Positions 1 through 6,807 of a DNA stretch of 11,678 nt are shown here, one piece after another. A program made the position numbers and the translations under genes. The stretch spans positions 1 to 11,678 of the forward strand of contig CAJKZL010000053.1 in assembly GCA_905204385.1 (NCBI GenBank), read 5' to 3'. Within the stretch, counting starts at the first letter, position 1. Every line of letters begins with the position of its first letter. Below the pieces are notes generated by a model that searched no databases, had not been told where the DNA came from, and saw only the letters and a program-made list of their open reading frames with translations. Origin of the DNA: an uncultured Odoribacter sp. (GTDB lineage Bacteria > Bacteroidota > Bacteroidia > Bacteroidales > Marinifilaceae).

Positions 1-1045
1 CAGCGATCAAAGCATTCACATCGTCCATGGTGCAAGCGTTATAGGTAGAAGCCCGGAAACCACCTACCAGACGGTGACCTTTCACTCCGACAATGTTTTT
101 AGACTTGCAGAAATCCAGAAATTCCTTTTCCAGATCTTCATAGCCCTCAGCCATTACAAAAGGAATATTCATGCGTGAGCGTGAACCTTCTTCCACTACA
201 CTGCGGAAAACGCTGTTCCGGTCGAATTCAGCATACAAAGCATCGCATCTTTCGATCGCTAATTTTTCCATAGCTTCCACCCCGCCCATTTGCTTGATCC
301 ACTTCAGGGTTTCACCTACTGCAAAAATGTTGATGCAAGGAGGAGTATTGAACATAGAGCCATTTTCCACATGTGTCTGATATTTCAGCATGGTAGGAAT
401 TTTCCGGTCGGCCACCACTTTATCCAGATAATCGTTGCGGATAATCACGAAAGTAGCACCGGCAGGTCCGAGGTTCTTCTGGCAACCGCCATAAATCATC
501 AAATATTTGGAAACATCCACCGAACGGCTGCAAATATCCGACGACATATCGGCAATCACAGGTACAGGGCTATCCAGATCTTCAAAAATCTCGGTTCCCC
601 GGATCGTATTGTTGGAAGTAATGTGCAGATAATCTACATCCGAAGGAATTTCAAACCCTTTCGGATAGTAAGTAAAATTACGGTCTTCAGAAGAAGCGAT
701 CACTTCCACTTCGCCCCATAATTTAGCTTCAGCAATAGCTTTTTTAGACCATACACCGGTATTTACATAAGCTGCTTTCTTCCCTAAGAAGTTATAAGGA
801 ATCATGCAGAACTGCATGCTGGCACCACCACCCAGGAAAATTACGGAATAATTGTCCGGAATATTCAGGACTTCTTTAAACAGAGCGACAGTCTCGTCGT
901 ATACAGCCTGAAAATCGGCAGAACGGTGAGAGACTTCCAGTAAAGACTGTCCACTATTTCCTAATTCGATGATTGCCTTAGCGGTATTCTCTAAAGTCAT
1001 ATCGGGCAGCTTGCACGGACCCGCATTAAAAATATGTTTTCTCAT
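1..1045 (-). CDS. serC: Phosphoserine aminotransferase, 3' end cut by window edge
   Basis: This enzyme converts 3-phosphohydroxypyruvate and glutamate to O-phosphoserine and 2-oxoglutarate, the second step of serine synthesis, and also acts in pyridoxal phosphate synthesis. Reading the minus strand from the ATG at 1045 gives an open frame beginning [14 protein letters not shown], the typical SerC start (N-x-GP-x-x-LP). It continues with SLLEVSHRS near residue 35 and the glycine-rich phosphate-binding stretch [10 protein letters not shown] near 70. The PLP-binding lysine lies in [11 protein letters not shown] near 190, and [10 protein letters not shown] comes near the C terminus. About 348 codons are visible; the family is usually about 355-360 residues, so roughly a dozen residues are missing beyond base 1. 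No Shine-Dalgarno sequence precedes the start; the leader is A/T-rich. I found no convincing -33/-7 promoter, although AACGTTTG lies 39 bases before the ATG. In related genomes serA often follows, but that position is outside the window. Confidence 0.96.
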   Translation of the reverse strand, partial: MRKHIFNAGPCKLPDMTLENTAKAIIELGNSGQSLLEVSHRSADFQAVYDETVALFKEVLNIPDNYSVIFLGGGASMQFCMIPYNFLGKKAAYVNTGVWSKKAIAEAKLWGEVEVIASSEDRNFTYYPKGFEIPSDVDYLHITSNNTIRGTEIFEDLDSPVPVIADMSSDICSRSVDVSKYLMIYGGCQKNLGPAGATFVIIRNDYLDKVVADRKIPTMLKYQTHVENGSMFNTPPCINIFAVGETLKWIKQMGGVEAMEKLAIERCDALYAEFDRNSVFRSVVEEGSRSRMNIPFVMAEGYEDLEKEFLDFCKSKNIVGVKGHRLVGGFRASTYNACTMDDVNALIA

Positions 1046-1186
1046 TTTGTTATAAATTATTTAAAGTTACTATTTTAATGGATTCAAACGTTACAAATAT
1101 GCAAATTTTACTTCAGATAATATCCTTTTTTAAAGGAAATATTCTTCTTGGGTTATAATTTAATATTCAACGTTCGGTTCATCCTA

Positions 1187-1234
1187 TTTCAGTGCGGAAA
1201 GCAGGAGGAATTTCCCTGTTTCCGCAGGCTGAAA
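1187..1234 (-). terminator. Long hairpin abutting the gcvT stop codon
   Basis: Three nested complementary arm pairs are visible: TTTCAG (1187-1192) with CTGAAA (1229-1234), TGCGGAAA (1193-1200) with TTTCCGCA (1219-1226), and CAGG (1202-1205) with CCTG (1215-1218). They are interrupted only by a bulged G and a GG. This gives about 18 base pairs around a 9-base loop, starting right after the gcvT stop. No T-run follows the stem in the gcvT direction; the T-run instead precedes it, inside the end of gcvT. It may therefore be a terminator of unusual form or an mRNA 3'-end stabiliser. Confidence 0.55.
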
Positions 1235-2332
1235 TCAAAAAAAAGGAGTTTTTACTATTTTAGCTTTCAAGGCTTTATTTCTGACCCGGATATAAATCTC
1301 GGAATCCAATTTATGAAAACCGCTTTTAACATATCCTGTACCGATGGATTTTCCGGTCAGGGGAGAAACGGTGCCCGAACAAACCACTCCGATTTCATTT
1401 CCTTCGGCATCTTCGATAGGATATCCTTGCCGTGCAATTCCCCGGTCGATGATTTCAAAAGGTTTCATATAACGGGACGGCTTATCGGCCTTGATTTTTT
1501 CATGATACTCACGCATGATGAAATCATTGCCCGGAACAAATTTAGTGATCCATCCCAAACCGGCTTCAATCGGAGAATGTTCATCGTCCAGTTCATGCCC
1601 GTAGAGACAGAATCCGGCTTCCAGACGGAGCGTATCGCGGGCGCCCAGGCCTATCGGTTGAATCCCGAATTCCTTTCCGGCTTCAAACACCGCATTCCAC
1701 AGCTTTTCAGCATCTTCATTGTAGGCATATACCTCACAACCTCCCGAACCGGTATAACCGGTAGTGGAAAAGATCACTTTATCGATGCCGGCAAAAGGGA
1801 TTTCTTTGAAAGTATAATATTCCATATCGGTTACATTCTCCTCCGTCAGCTTCTGCATAGCCTTCAGCGCCAAAGGTCCCTGAATGGCCAACTGACAAAT
1901 CCGGTCCGAAGCATTCTCCAGGTCCCCGGGCTGCATACCCAGTTCTTCCGCATGCTTAACCACCCAATTCCAGTCTTTCTCAATATTAGCGGCATTCACC
2001 ACCAGCAGATATTTTTCCGGTCCGAAACGATAAACCAGCAAATCGTCCACTACGCCTCCCTTGTCATTAGGGAAACAACTGTACTGAACCTTACCGTCTA
2101 TCAGCGCAGCAACGTCATTCGTCGTCAGTTTTTGTACCAGTTCGAAAGCTTTCGGCCCTTTGATCCAAAATTCTCCCATATGGGAAACGTCGAAAACGCC
2201 CAGCTTATTGCGGACGGTCAAATGCTCTTCCTTTATTCCGGTATTATATTCTATCGGCATATTATACCCTGCAAAGGGAGCCATACGCGCACCAAGTGCT
2301 TCGTGAAAATGAGTAAACGGAGTTGTTTTCAT
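1235..2332 (-). CDS. gcvT: Glycine cleavage system T-protein (aminomethyltransferase)
   Basis: GcvT takes the aminomethyl group held on lipoylated H-protein, releases ammonia and passes the one-carbon unit to tetrahydrofolate as 5,10-methylene-THF. The 365-residue length matches the family (about 360-370). Recognisable blocks are the N-terminal [28 protein letters not shown] near 47-54, [10 protein letters not shown] near 92-101 with the catalytic-region aspartates, [12 protein letters not shown] near 191-202, [11 protein letters not shown] near 230-240, and the C-terminal barrel with [19 protein letters not shown] near 317-335. I chose the ATG at 2332 because it gives the normal N terminus; an open frame runs 43 codons further upstream but that stretch is low-complexity and promoter-like. 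The H- and P-protein genes are not in this window. Neighbouring serC on the same strand is metabolically related, but a 189-base gap with a hairpin makes one shared transcript uncertain. Confidence 0.96.
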   Translation of the reverse strand: MKTTPFTHFHEALGARMAPFAGYNMPIEYNTGIKEEHLTVRNKLGVFDVSHMGEFWIKGPKAFELVQKLTTNDVAALIDGKVQYSCFPNDKGGVVDDLLVYRFGPEKYLLVVNAANIEKDWNWVVKHAEELGMQPGDLENASDRICQLAIQGPLALKAMQKLTEENVTDMEYYTFKEIPFAGIDKVIFSTTGYTGSGGCEVYAYNEDAEKLWNAVFEAGKEFGIQPIGLGARDTLRLEAGFCLYGHELDDEHSPIEAGLGWITKFVPGNDFIMREYHEKIKADKPSRYMKPFEIIDRGIARQGYPIEDAEGNEIGVVCSGTVSPLTGKSIGTGYVKSGFHKLDSEIYIRVRNKALKAKIVKTPFF

Positions 2333-2344
2333 ATTGATTGAATT

Positions 2345-2379
2345 AAAATTTATTACAGAATTTCCAAATTGCAAACGTT
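2345..2379 (-). promoter_or_regulatory. Candidate gcvT promoter with AACGTTTG box
   Basis: On the minus strand AACGTTTG (2379-2372) ends in TTTG, a possible -33 element. After 19 bases comes TAAATTTT (2352-2345), which differs from the Bacteroidota -7 consensus TAnnTTTG only in its last base. Transcription would begin only a few bases before the ATG. A competing exact -7 box, TATCTTTG, lies at 2404-2397 but lacks a TTTG at the right distance upstream. Confidence 0.4.
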
Positions 2380-2396
2380 GGCTAATCCAAGCCACA

Positions 2397-2404
2397 CAAA
2401 GATA
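2397..2404 (-). promoter_or_regulatory. Exact -7 box (TATCTTTG) upstream of gcvT
   Basis: The plus-strand sequence CAAAGATA reads TATCTTTG on the minus strand, an exact match to TAnnTTTG. It would give gcvT a leader of about 55-60 bases containing the AACGTTTG octamer. No -33 TTTG is visible 19-21 bases upstream, where the sequence is purine-rich. Confidence 0.4.
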
Positions 2405-2477
2405 CAATTTATATCTGTTTTTTTCTTTTCTTCCCTTTTTTTTATCTTCGCACCATCTCATTTTATTGCAAAAAATA

Positions 2478-2509
2478 TTTGGTTATTTATGCGAATTGTC
2501 ATATTTTCG
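2478..2509 (+). promoter_or_regulatory. Candidate promoter of the STAS gene
   Basis: TTTG at 2478-2481 is followed after 20 bases by TATTTTCG at 2502-2509. This is one mismatch from the Bacteroidota TAnnTTTG element, at the expected spacing. It would produce a 5' leader of about 100 bases ahead of the ATG at 2618. Confidence 0.4.
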
Positions 2510-2617
2510 ACAAATCGAAAGACAGGAAAGAATCTTTAATTGTATTGTATTTTCCTTTACACGCCAAACAATACCTAAACTAACACTTTAAAAACAACAT
2601 AATCAAAAAACAAGAAA

Positions 2618-2965
2618 ATGATAACAAAACTGTTTCCTCAAAGAGGATGTATTATTGCAGAATTTACTGATCTGAAAAGATTTACTTTAGCTGTAACCGA
2701 AGAAGTCAAAACAGAATTAAAACCTATTCTCTCGGAAAACGGGGTTAAATTCATCTTCAATCTGCAAAATGTCGAATTTATCGACAGCAGCGGCATCGGT
2801 TGCATTATCTCATTGGTGAAAACAGCAAAAAGTTGTCAATCGGAAATCAAACTATGCAATTTAAGTCCGGCAGTAATGGAAATCATGAATTTATTGCATT
2901 TGTCTATGATTTTCGACATAGAGAAAGATGTAGAGAGCTGTATACGGAGTTTTGAAAAAAATTAA
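2618..2965 (+). CDS. STAS-domain protein, anti-sigma factor antagonist-like
   Basis: This is a single-domain, cytosolic 115-residue protein of the SpoIIAA/RsbV type. The fold-defining segment is FIFNLQNVEFIDSSGIGCIISLVK (by parts: FIFNLQNVEF near 45-54, then DSSG at 56-59). It is followed by LCNLSPAVMEIMNLLHL near 79-95, which matches the SPAV segment of SpoIIAA. In that family the first serine of DSSG is phosphorylated by an anti-sigma kinase, which controls partner switching; here that would be Ser57. The length equals that of SpoIIAA-like proteins. No kinase, sigma factor or PP2C phosphatase gene is next to it, so the partner and pathway are unknown. The ATG at 2618 has no Shine-Dalgarno sequence but an A-rich leader, as is common in Bacteroidota. 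The gene is transcribed alone, divergently from gcvT and convergently with arcB. Confidence 0.88.
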   Translation: MITKLFPQRGCIIAEFTDLKRFTLAVTEEVKTELKPILSENGVKFIFNLQNVEFIDSSGIGCIISLVKTAKSCQSEIKLCNLSPAVMEIMNLLHLSMIFDIEKDVESCIRSFEKN

Positions 2966-3023
2966 ACAGACGTTCTTCGAAGTATTAGCGCCACCCCTGT
3001 CTCATGGACAAAGCTTTTAGCCG

Positions 3024-3080
3024 AACCGGCGGGAAAAATCCCTGATCCGATGGATCGTGAGAGATCTTTTCCCGCCGGTT
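3024..3080. terminator. Bidirectional terminator between STAS gene and arcB
   Basis: A perfect 14-base inverted repeat, AACCGGCGGGAAAA (3024-3037) and TTTTCCCGCCGGTT (3067-3080), encloses a smaller stem, GATCC (3044-3048) with GGATC (3052-3056). In the plus direction it is followed by TTATTTG. On the minus strand the arms also end in TT but no long T-run follows. Its place between two convergent genes supports termination of both transcripts. Confidence 0.75.
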
Positions 3081-3107
3081 TATTTGTAGAGCTTTCAGGG
3101 ATTTCCG

Positions 3108-4109
3108 TCAATCTCCCAACGTAGCCACCATCACAGCCTTGATGGTATGCATCCGGTTTTCGGCTTCGTCAAAAACGATGGAATTGGGCGATTCGAAAAC
3201 CTCTTCGGTCACTTCCACGCCGTCCAATCCGAATTGCTTGTAAACATCGCGTCCTACCTGGGTTTCCAGATTATGGTAAGCAGGCAGGCAATGCATGAAC
3301 TTGCATTTTTTATTTCCGGTCATAGCCATCACCTGAGCATTCACCTGATAAGGTTTCAGCACACCTATCCGTTCGGCCCATACCTCGGCGGGTTCGCCCA
3401 TAGATACCCATACGTCGGTATACAGGAAATCACATCCTTTAACCCCGGCTTCCACCTCATCCGTCACTGTTACCTTTGCTCCGGTTTCTTGGGCAATTTC
3501 CTGGCAGGTGGCTATCAAGCGGGCATCCGGCTGCAAATTTTTGGGAGCGACAATCCGGACGTCCATCCCCATTTTGGCTCCTCCCACCATCAAAGAATTT
3601 CCCATGTTGAACCGGGCATCCCCGAGATAGGCGAAAGTCACCTGATGCAAAGGCTTGTCCACATGCTCGGACATCGTCAGAAAATCGGCCAGGATCTGCG
3701 TAGGATGGAATTCGTTCGTCAAGCCGTTCCATACCGGCACACCGGCATATTTGGCCAATTCTTCCACGATATCCTGGGCAAATCCCCGGTATTCTATTCC
3801 GTCATACATCCTTCCCAACACCCGGGCCGTATCCTTCATCGATTCCTTTACTCCGATTTGCGATCCGGTAGGTCCCAGATAGGTTGCATGCGCACCCTGG
3901 TCATAAGCGGCCACTTCGAAAGCACAGCGCGTACGGGTGGAAGTCTTCTCAAAAATCAGCGCAATGTTTTTCCCTTTCAGGCGGGGTTGTTCCGTCCCGG
4001 CATATTTTGCCTTTTTCAACTCGGCAGCCAGATTCAGTAAATATTTAATTTCTTCGGGTGTAAAATCCAATAATTTCAGGAAATTTCTGTTTCTTAGATT
4101 AAAAGCCAT
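3108..4109 (-). CDS. arcB: Ornithine carbamoyltransferase, catabolic ArcB-like
   Basis: The enzyme interconverts ornithine plus carbamoyl phosphate with citrulline plus phosphate. The 333-residue product shows the carbamoyl-phosphate motif STRTR at 57-61, HPTQ at 135-138, the ornithine-binding DVWVSMGE at 232-239 and the catalytic MHCLP at 272-276. The start [10 protein letters not shown] and long stretches around [17 protein letters not shown] and [16 protein letters not shown] recall catabolic ArcB proteins of the Pseudomonas type. I therefore prefer arcB over argF, although both belong to one family and direction cannot be proven. ATG at 4109 is chosen; an in-frame TTG three codons upstream is less likely. 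It lies 81 bases downstream of the carbamate kinase gene on the same strand, which supports citrulline breakdown for ATP. Bacteroidota arginine synthesis commonly uses a distinct N-succinyl- or N-acetylornithine carbamoyltransferase, and this protein is not that type. Confidence 0.93.
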   Translation of the reverse strand: MAFNLRNRNFLKLLDFTPEEIKYLLNLAAELKKAKYAGTEQPRLKGKNIALIFEKTSTRTRCAFEVAAYDQGAHATYLGPTGSQIGVKESMKDTARVLGRMYDGIEYRGFAQDIVEELAKYAGVPVWNGLTNEFHPTQILADFLTMSEHVDKPLHQVTFAYLGDARFNMGNSLMVGGAKMGMDVRIVAPKNLQPDARLIATCQEIAQETGAKVTVTDEVEAGVKGCDFLYTDVWVSMGEPAEVWAERIGVLKPYQVNAQVMAMTGNKKCKFMHCLPAYHNLETQVGRDVYKQFGLDGVEVTEEVFESPNSIVFDEAENRMHTIKAVMVATLGD

Positions 4110-4162
4110 AATGTTCAATTATTTTAGGTTGTAAATTCTGATACTACTCGCTAGTGTCTTGA

Positions 4163-4195
4163 CAAATGTACATATAAATTTTATAATTTTTCAAT
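4163..4195 (-). promoter_or_regulatory. Candidate internal promoter for arcB
   Basis: On the minus strand TACATTTG (4170-4163) is an exact TAnnTTTG box. ATTG (4195-4192) sits 21 bases before it and could serve as a degenerate -33 element; it overlaps the arcC stop codon. Transcription from here would give arcB a leader of about 45-50 bases and allow expression apart from arcC. Confidence 0.45.
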
Positions 4196-5150
4196 CGTAG
4201 TGCAGGGTTATTTTCGATCCGTAACGACGGTCTTCAAGCTTAGTCGCTTCGGTGATCACTGCTTTTTGTCCTCCTTTTTCCACAAACGACAGACAGGCCC
4301 GGATCTTGGGGGCCATGCTTCCTTCGCCGAACATCCCGGCTTCAAGGTATTTCACGGTGTCGGCATAATCGAGAAATTCGAGTATCTCCTGGGTGGGCTT
4401 CCGGAAATCCTTGTAAATATACGGTACATCGGTCAGAATATACAGTTCGTCCGCCTTGATGCGGCTTCCGATCATTGCGGAGGCAAGGTCTTTATCGATC
4501 ACCCCTTCGATGGATTGCAACATGCCCTTGTCATCGATATAGACAGGGATGCCGCCTCCACCACCGGTAATCACAATGCTACCGGCCCTGGCCATTCTTT
4601 CCACCAGAGCAGCATTTTTAAAATCCACGGGGGCAGGTGAAGGGACCACCCTGCGCCATCCGCCTTCCACTTTAATTTCCTCTTTAAAAGTCCAGCCATG
4701 TTCCTCCGCCAACTTACCGGCTTCTTCCTGCGTATAAATTTTCCCCACCCGTTTGGTCGGATTCTTCAATGCCGGATCGTGCCGATCGACAACCACCTGC
4801 GAAATCATAGACACCACATGCCGGCTCAACCCATGTTCCCGTAAAATATTCCTCAGGTTCCGTTCGATCATATATCCGATTTGCCCCTGAGAATAAGCCA
4901 CACACATATCCAGGGTCATCGGCGGAAGCCCGTACATTTTTACCCCCGCATCGTCGCTCATCAGGATATTTCCCACTTGCGGTCCGTTTCCATGCGTTAT
5001 CACCAGATTATATCCATCCCGGACTAAATAAATCAAATTTTCCAGGGTTTCCCGGATATTCTGATTTTGCTCTTCCACCGTTCCTTTTTGATTTCCCCTC
5101 AGGATGGCATTTCCTCCCAACGCCACTACGGCTAATTTTTTTTCTTCCAT
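4191..5150 (-). CDS. arcC: Carbamate kinase
   Basis: Carbamate kinase transfers phosphate from carbamoyl phosphate to ADP, yielding ATP and carbamate, which decays to ammonia and CO2. The 319-residue protein has the amino-acid-kinase signatures VALGGNAILRGNQ near 9-21, THGNGPQVGN at 52-61, GGWRRVVPSPAP at 163-174, the glycine-rich VITGGGGGIPV at 193-203, VIDKDLASA at 217-225, LTDVPYIY near 239-246 and GSMAPKI at 277-283. This is full length for the family (about 310-320). The ATG at 5150 has an AAGGAAA stretch a few bases upstream on the minus strand, one of the few Shine-Dalgarno-like sequences in the window. It precedes arcB in transcription order, and the two form a citrulline-to-ATP module. 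No arginine deiminase, agmatine deiminase or antiporter gene is visible nearby. Confidence 0.95.
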   Translation of the reverse strand: MEEKKLAVVALGGNAILRGNQKGTVEEQNQNIRETLENLIYLVRDGYNLVITHGNGPQVGNILMSDDAGVKMYGLPPMTLDMCVAYSQGQIGYMIERNLRNILREHGLSRHVVSMISQVVVDRHDPALKNPTKRVGKIYTQEEAGKLAEEHGWTFKEEIKVEGGWRRVVPSPAPVDFKNAALVERMARAGSIVITGGGGGIPVYIDDKGMLQSIEGVIDKDLASAMIGSRIKADELYILTDVPYIYKDFRKPTQEILEFLDYADTVKYLEAGMFGEGSMAPKIRACLSFVEKGGQKAVITEATKLEDRRYGSKITLHYD

Positions 5151-5257
5151 TATTTTCCTTGCTTTTGATTACAATATTAAAGTATTTCACCATCCTTCCT
5201 AAAAGTTTCTTCTCAAAACCAATTATTTTATCACGGATAGTAATCTTCAGACCTCTA

Positions 5258-5265
5258 CAAATTTA
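5258..5265 (-). promoter_or_regulatory. Candidate -7 box for arcC (TAAATTTG)
   Basis: The minus-strand TAAATTTG matches TAnnTTTG exactly and would give arcC a leader of about 100 bases. The nearest minus-strand TTTG upstream (5284-5281) is only 15 bases away, shorter than the usual 19-21, and overlaps the TTGCGCAA palindrome. The call therefore rests on the -7 box alone. Confidence 0.35.
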
Positions 5266-5447
5266 AAAAATAATGTTGCGCAAAAAATAGCGAAATACAC
5301 ATTTTCCGCTTATGCAAACGTTTGATAATCAACCCTAGGTATAATTATTCCCTGAGAATTTATAATTATGCGGCGTAAAAATCAGGGAAAAACGCTTTTC
5401 GCTGATATCTTTCCCTTAAACTTTCCTCTTTTACTTTTTATTTTTGC

Positions 5448-5455
5448 TATCTTTG
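5448..5455 (+). promoter_or_regulatory. Exact -7 box (TATCTTTG) seven bases before divIC-like ATG
   Basis: TATCTTTG, followed by CA, is the classic Bacteroidota -7 element. With a start of transcription about 5-7 bases downstream, the mRNA would begin at or next to the ATG at 5463. The transcript would then be leaderless, or translation would start at the second methionine at 5517. The -33 region has only TTTC (5422-5425), a weak match. Confidence 0.6.
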
Positions 5456-5462
5456 CAACACC

Positions 5463-5780
5463 ATGAAAGAGAAGGAAAAGGATATCAGGCAGCAAACTTC
5501 GTTGTTCAGTAAAATCATGAACAAATATACGGTTGTATTGCTTATCTTTTTGGTATGGCTGGCCTTCTTCGACCGCAACAATCTGGTCGGAAAGATGCAA
5601 CTCCGGGGGAAAATCTCCACCTTAAAGAAAGAAAAGGCTTATTACCTCGAAAAGATCGAAGAGGACAAGCGGAATATGAAAGAACTATTGAGTAATAAGG
5701 ACAATCTTGAAAAATTCGCCAGAGAGCAATATCTGATGAAGAATAAAAATGAAGATGTCTTTGTCATTGTAAACGAATAG
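5463..5780 (+). CDS. DivIC/FtsB-like septum formation initiator protein
   Basis: This small bitopic membrane protein of the cell-division DivIC/FtsB family probably joins FtsL and FtsQ-type proteins in the divisome. The 105 residues show a short charged cytoplasmic N terminus (1-20), one membrane segment (about 22-36, YTVVLLIFLVWLAFF) and an extracytoplasmic coiled coil (about 47-78, rich in K, E and L). The family's C-terminal block follows: NLEKFAREQYLMKNKNEDVFV near 81-101, in parts NLEKFAREQY then MKNKNEDVF. This matches the Bacteroidota form of the family in length and layout. The first ATG at 5463 gives the usual N-terminal tail, but the -7 box lies only seven bases before it, so the ATG at 5517 (87 residues) remains possible. 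It leads the divIC-ruvX-def-comEC run. Confidence 0.88.
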   Translation: MKEKEKDIRQQTSLFSKIMNKYTVVLLIFLVWLAFFDRNNLVGKMQLRGKISTLKKEKAYYLEKIEEDKRNMKELLSNKDNLEKFAREQYLMKNKNEDVFVIVNE

Positions 5781-5785
5781 CTGAC

Positions 5786-6211
5786 GTGGGGAGAATACTG
5801 GCCATCGATTACGGGAAAAAAAGAGTCGGAATAGCAGTAAGCGATCCATGCAACATTATTGCGACAGGTCTCACCACCGTTCTATCCCACGAGATCTTCC
5901 ACTTTTTGCAGGATTACCTTTCCCGGGAGCAGGTGGATTTATTTGTGGTCGGCTATCCGAAACAGATGAACAACCAGGATTCCGAAAGCATGAAATACAT
6001 CAGGCCTTTTCTGACGGCCTTGAAACGCAAGTTTCCCGGCATTCCGGTGGTGATGTACGACGAGAGATTCACTTCCGTGATTGCCCATAAAGCCTTGATA
6101 GAAGGAGGTGCCCGCAAAAAGACCCGACAGGACAAAGCCCTGATCGACACCATGAGCGCCACCATCATCCTCACTTCTTATCTGGAACAACAAAAAAACC
6201 TGAATTTGTAA
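5786..6211 (+). CDS. ruvX: RuvX/YqgF family Holliday junction resolvase-like nuclease
   Basis: This is a compact RNase H-fold protein (141 residues; the family is about 135-150) implicated in 16S rRNA 5'-end maturation and possibly in Holliday junction processing. Motifs are ILAIDYGKKRVGIAVSD at about 4-20, with the first catalytic aspartate at Asp8, FVVGYPKQMN at 53-62, YDERFTS at 91-97 and ALIDTMSATIIL near 118-129, with Asp121 as the last acidic residue. The start is a GTG at 5786, five bases after the upstream stop codon. There is no ATG that would keep the essential first strand, so the GTG is well supported. The short gap suggests translational coupling and one transcript with the divIC-like gene and def. 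Confidence 0.94.
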   Translation: MGRILAIDYGKKRVGIAVSDPCNIIATGLTTVLSHEIFHFLQDYLSREQVDLFVVGYPKQMNNQDSESMKYIRPFLTALKRKFPGIPVVMYDERFTSVIAHKALIEGGARKKTRQDKALIDTMSATIILTSYLEQQKNLNL

Positions 6212-6232
6212 ACCATAAAATCGAATACATTT

Positions 6233-6787
6233 ATGTTTTTACCTATTGTAGTCTACGGACATCCCATATTACGAAAAACGTCGGAAGACATTTCCATGGA
6301 TTATCCCGATCTGGATAAGTTTATCCAGGATATGTTCTACACCATGGACGAAGCGGACGGAGTGGGCCTGGCAGCTCCTCAGGTGGGACGCAATATCCGG
6401 ATTTTCACTGTCGACGGCAATGCTTTTGAAGAAATGGACCCGGACTGTAAAGGCTTCCGGAAAGTATTCATCAACGCCCGCATCACCGAACGCTGGGGCG
6501 AAGAAGTAAACCGCAACGAAGGGTGCCTGAGCATTCCCGGTATACACGAAGACGTCAGACGCAAAGACCATATACGGATTGTTTACCTCAACGAAAAGGG
6601 AGAACAACTGGAAGAAGAATACTCCGGGATCAAAGCCTGGATCATTCAGCATGAATACGACCACCTCGAAGGTATTCTTTTTACGGACCACCTGTCGGCT
6701 CTGAAGAAAAGATTGTTAAAAAACAAACTCAGTAACATCAGCCTGGGAAAATTCAAAGCGGCTTACCGGGTGATTTTACCGAAATAA
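6233..6787 (+). CDS. def: Peptide deformylase
   Basis: It removes the formyl group from the N-terminal methionine of new proteins using a metal ion, usually Fe2+. All three signature motifs are present in the 184-residue protein: GVGLAAPQ at 43-50, EGCLS at 96-100 with the metal-ligand Cys98, and QHEYDH at 139-144 with ligands His140 and His144 and catalytic Glu141. The C-terminal extension of about 35 residues after HLEG, basic and rich in lysine and leucine, is common in Bacteroidota versions. The ATG at 6233 lies 21 bases after the ruvX stop and gives the usual start ending in VYGHPILR. Def next to ruvX is a recurrent arrangement in this phylum. The leader is A/T-rich without a Shine-Dalgarno sequence. 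Confidence 0.97.
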   Translation: MFLPIVVYGHPILRKTSEDISMDYPDLDKFIQDMFYTMDEADGVGLAAPQVGRNIRIFTVDGNAFEEMDPDCKGFRKVFINARITERWGEEVNRNEGCLSIPGIHEDVRRKDHIRIVYLNEKGEQLEEEYSGIKAWIIQHEYDHLEGILFTDHLSALKKRLLKNKLSNISLGKFKAAYRVILPK

Positions 6788-6807
6788 GAGCATAAAGCCG
6801 GTCTTCG

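Larger units (their letters stand above)
5151..5462. other. Divergent intergenic region rich in palindromes
   Basis: No gene is apparent in these 312 bases between the starts of arcC and the divIC-like gene. What it holds: an exact minus-strand -7 box (5258-5265), the palindromes TTGCGCAA (5276-5283) and CAAACGTTTG (5315-5324), two copies of TATAATTAT (5340-5348 and 5361-5369) 21 bases apart, an 8-base inverted repeat TTCCCTGA/TCAGGGAA (5348-5355 and 5382-5389), and the plus-strand -7 box TATCTTTG (5448-5455). Confidence 0.7.

Noticed and set aside
290..721. A 143-codon plus-strand open frame opposite serC
   Set aside because: Antisense to the conserved central part of serC, including its PLP-lysine region; no independent support.
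1085..1105. Three closely spaced minus-strand TTTG units as a serC promoter
   Set aside because: None has a fitting TAnnTTTG partner: nearby candidates have three bases between TA and TTTG, or spacing of 15 or less. I could not assign a promoter.
1148..2341. A 397-codon open frame on the plus strand covering the whole gcvT gene
   Set aside because: It is exactly antisense to a clear gcvT. The translation shows no recognisable family and the open frame follows from codon use on the other strand.
2333..2461. Longer gcvT with 43 extra N-terminal codons
   Set aside because: The added residues are low-complexity and overlap promoter-like sequence; the ATG at 2332 gives the normal T-protein start.
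3147..4040. A 297-codon plus-strand open frame opposite arcB
   Set aside because: Antisense shadow of a well-supported carbamoyltransferase; rich in His, Arg and Pro as expected for reversed coding sequence, with no domain visible.
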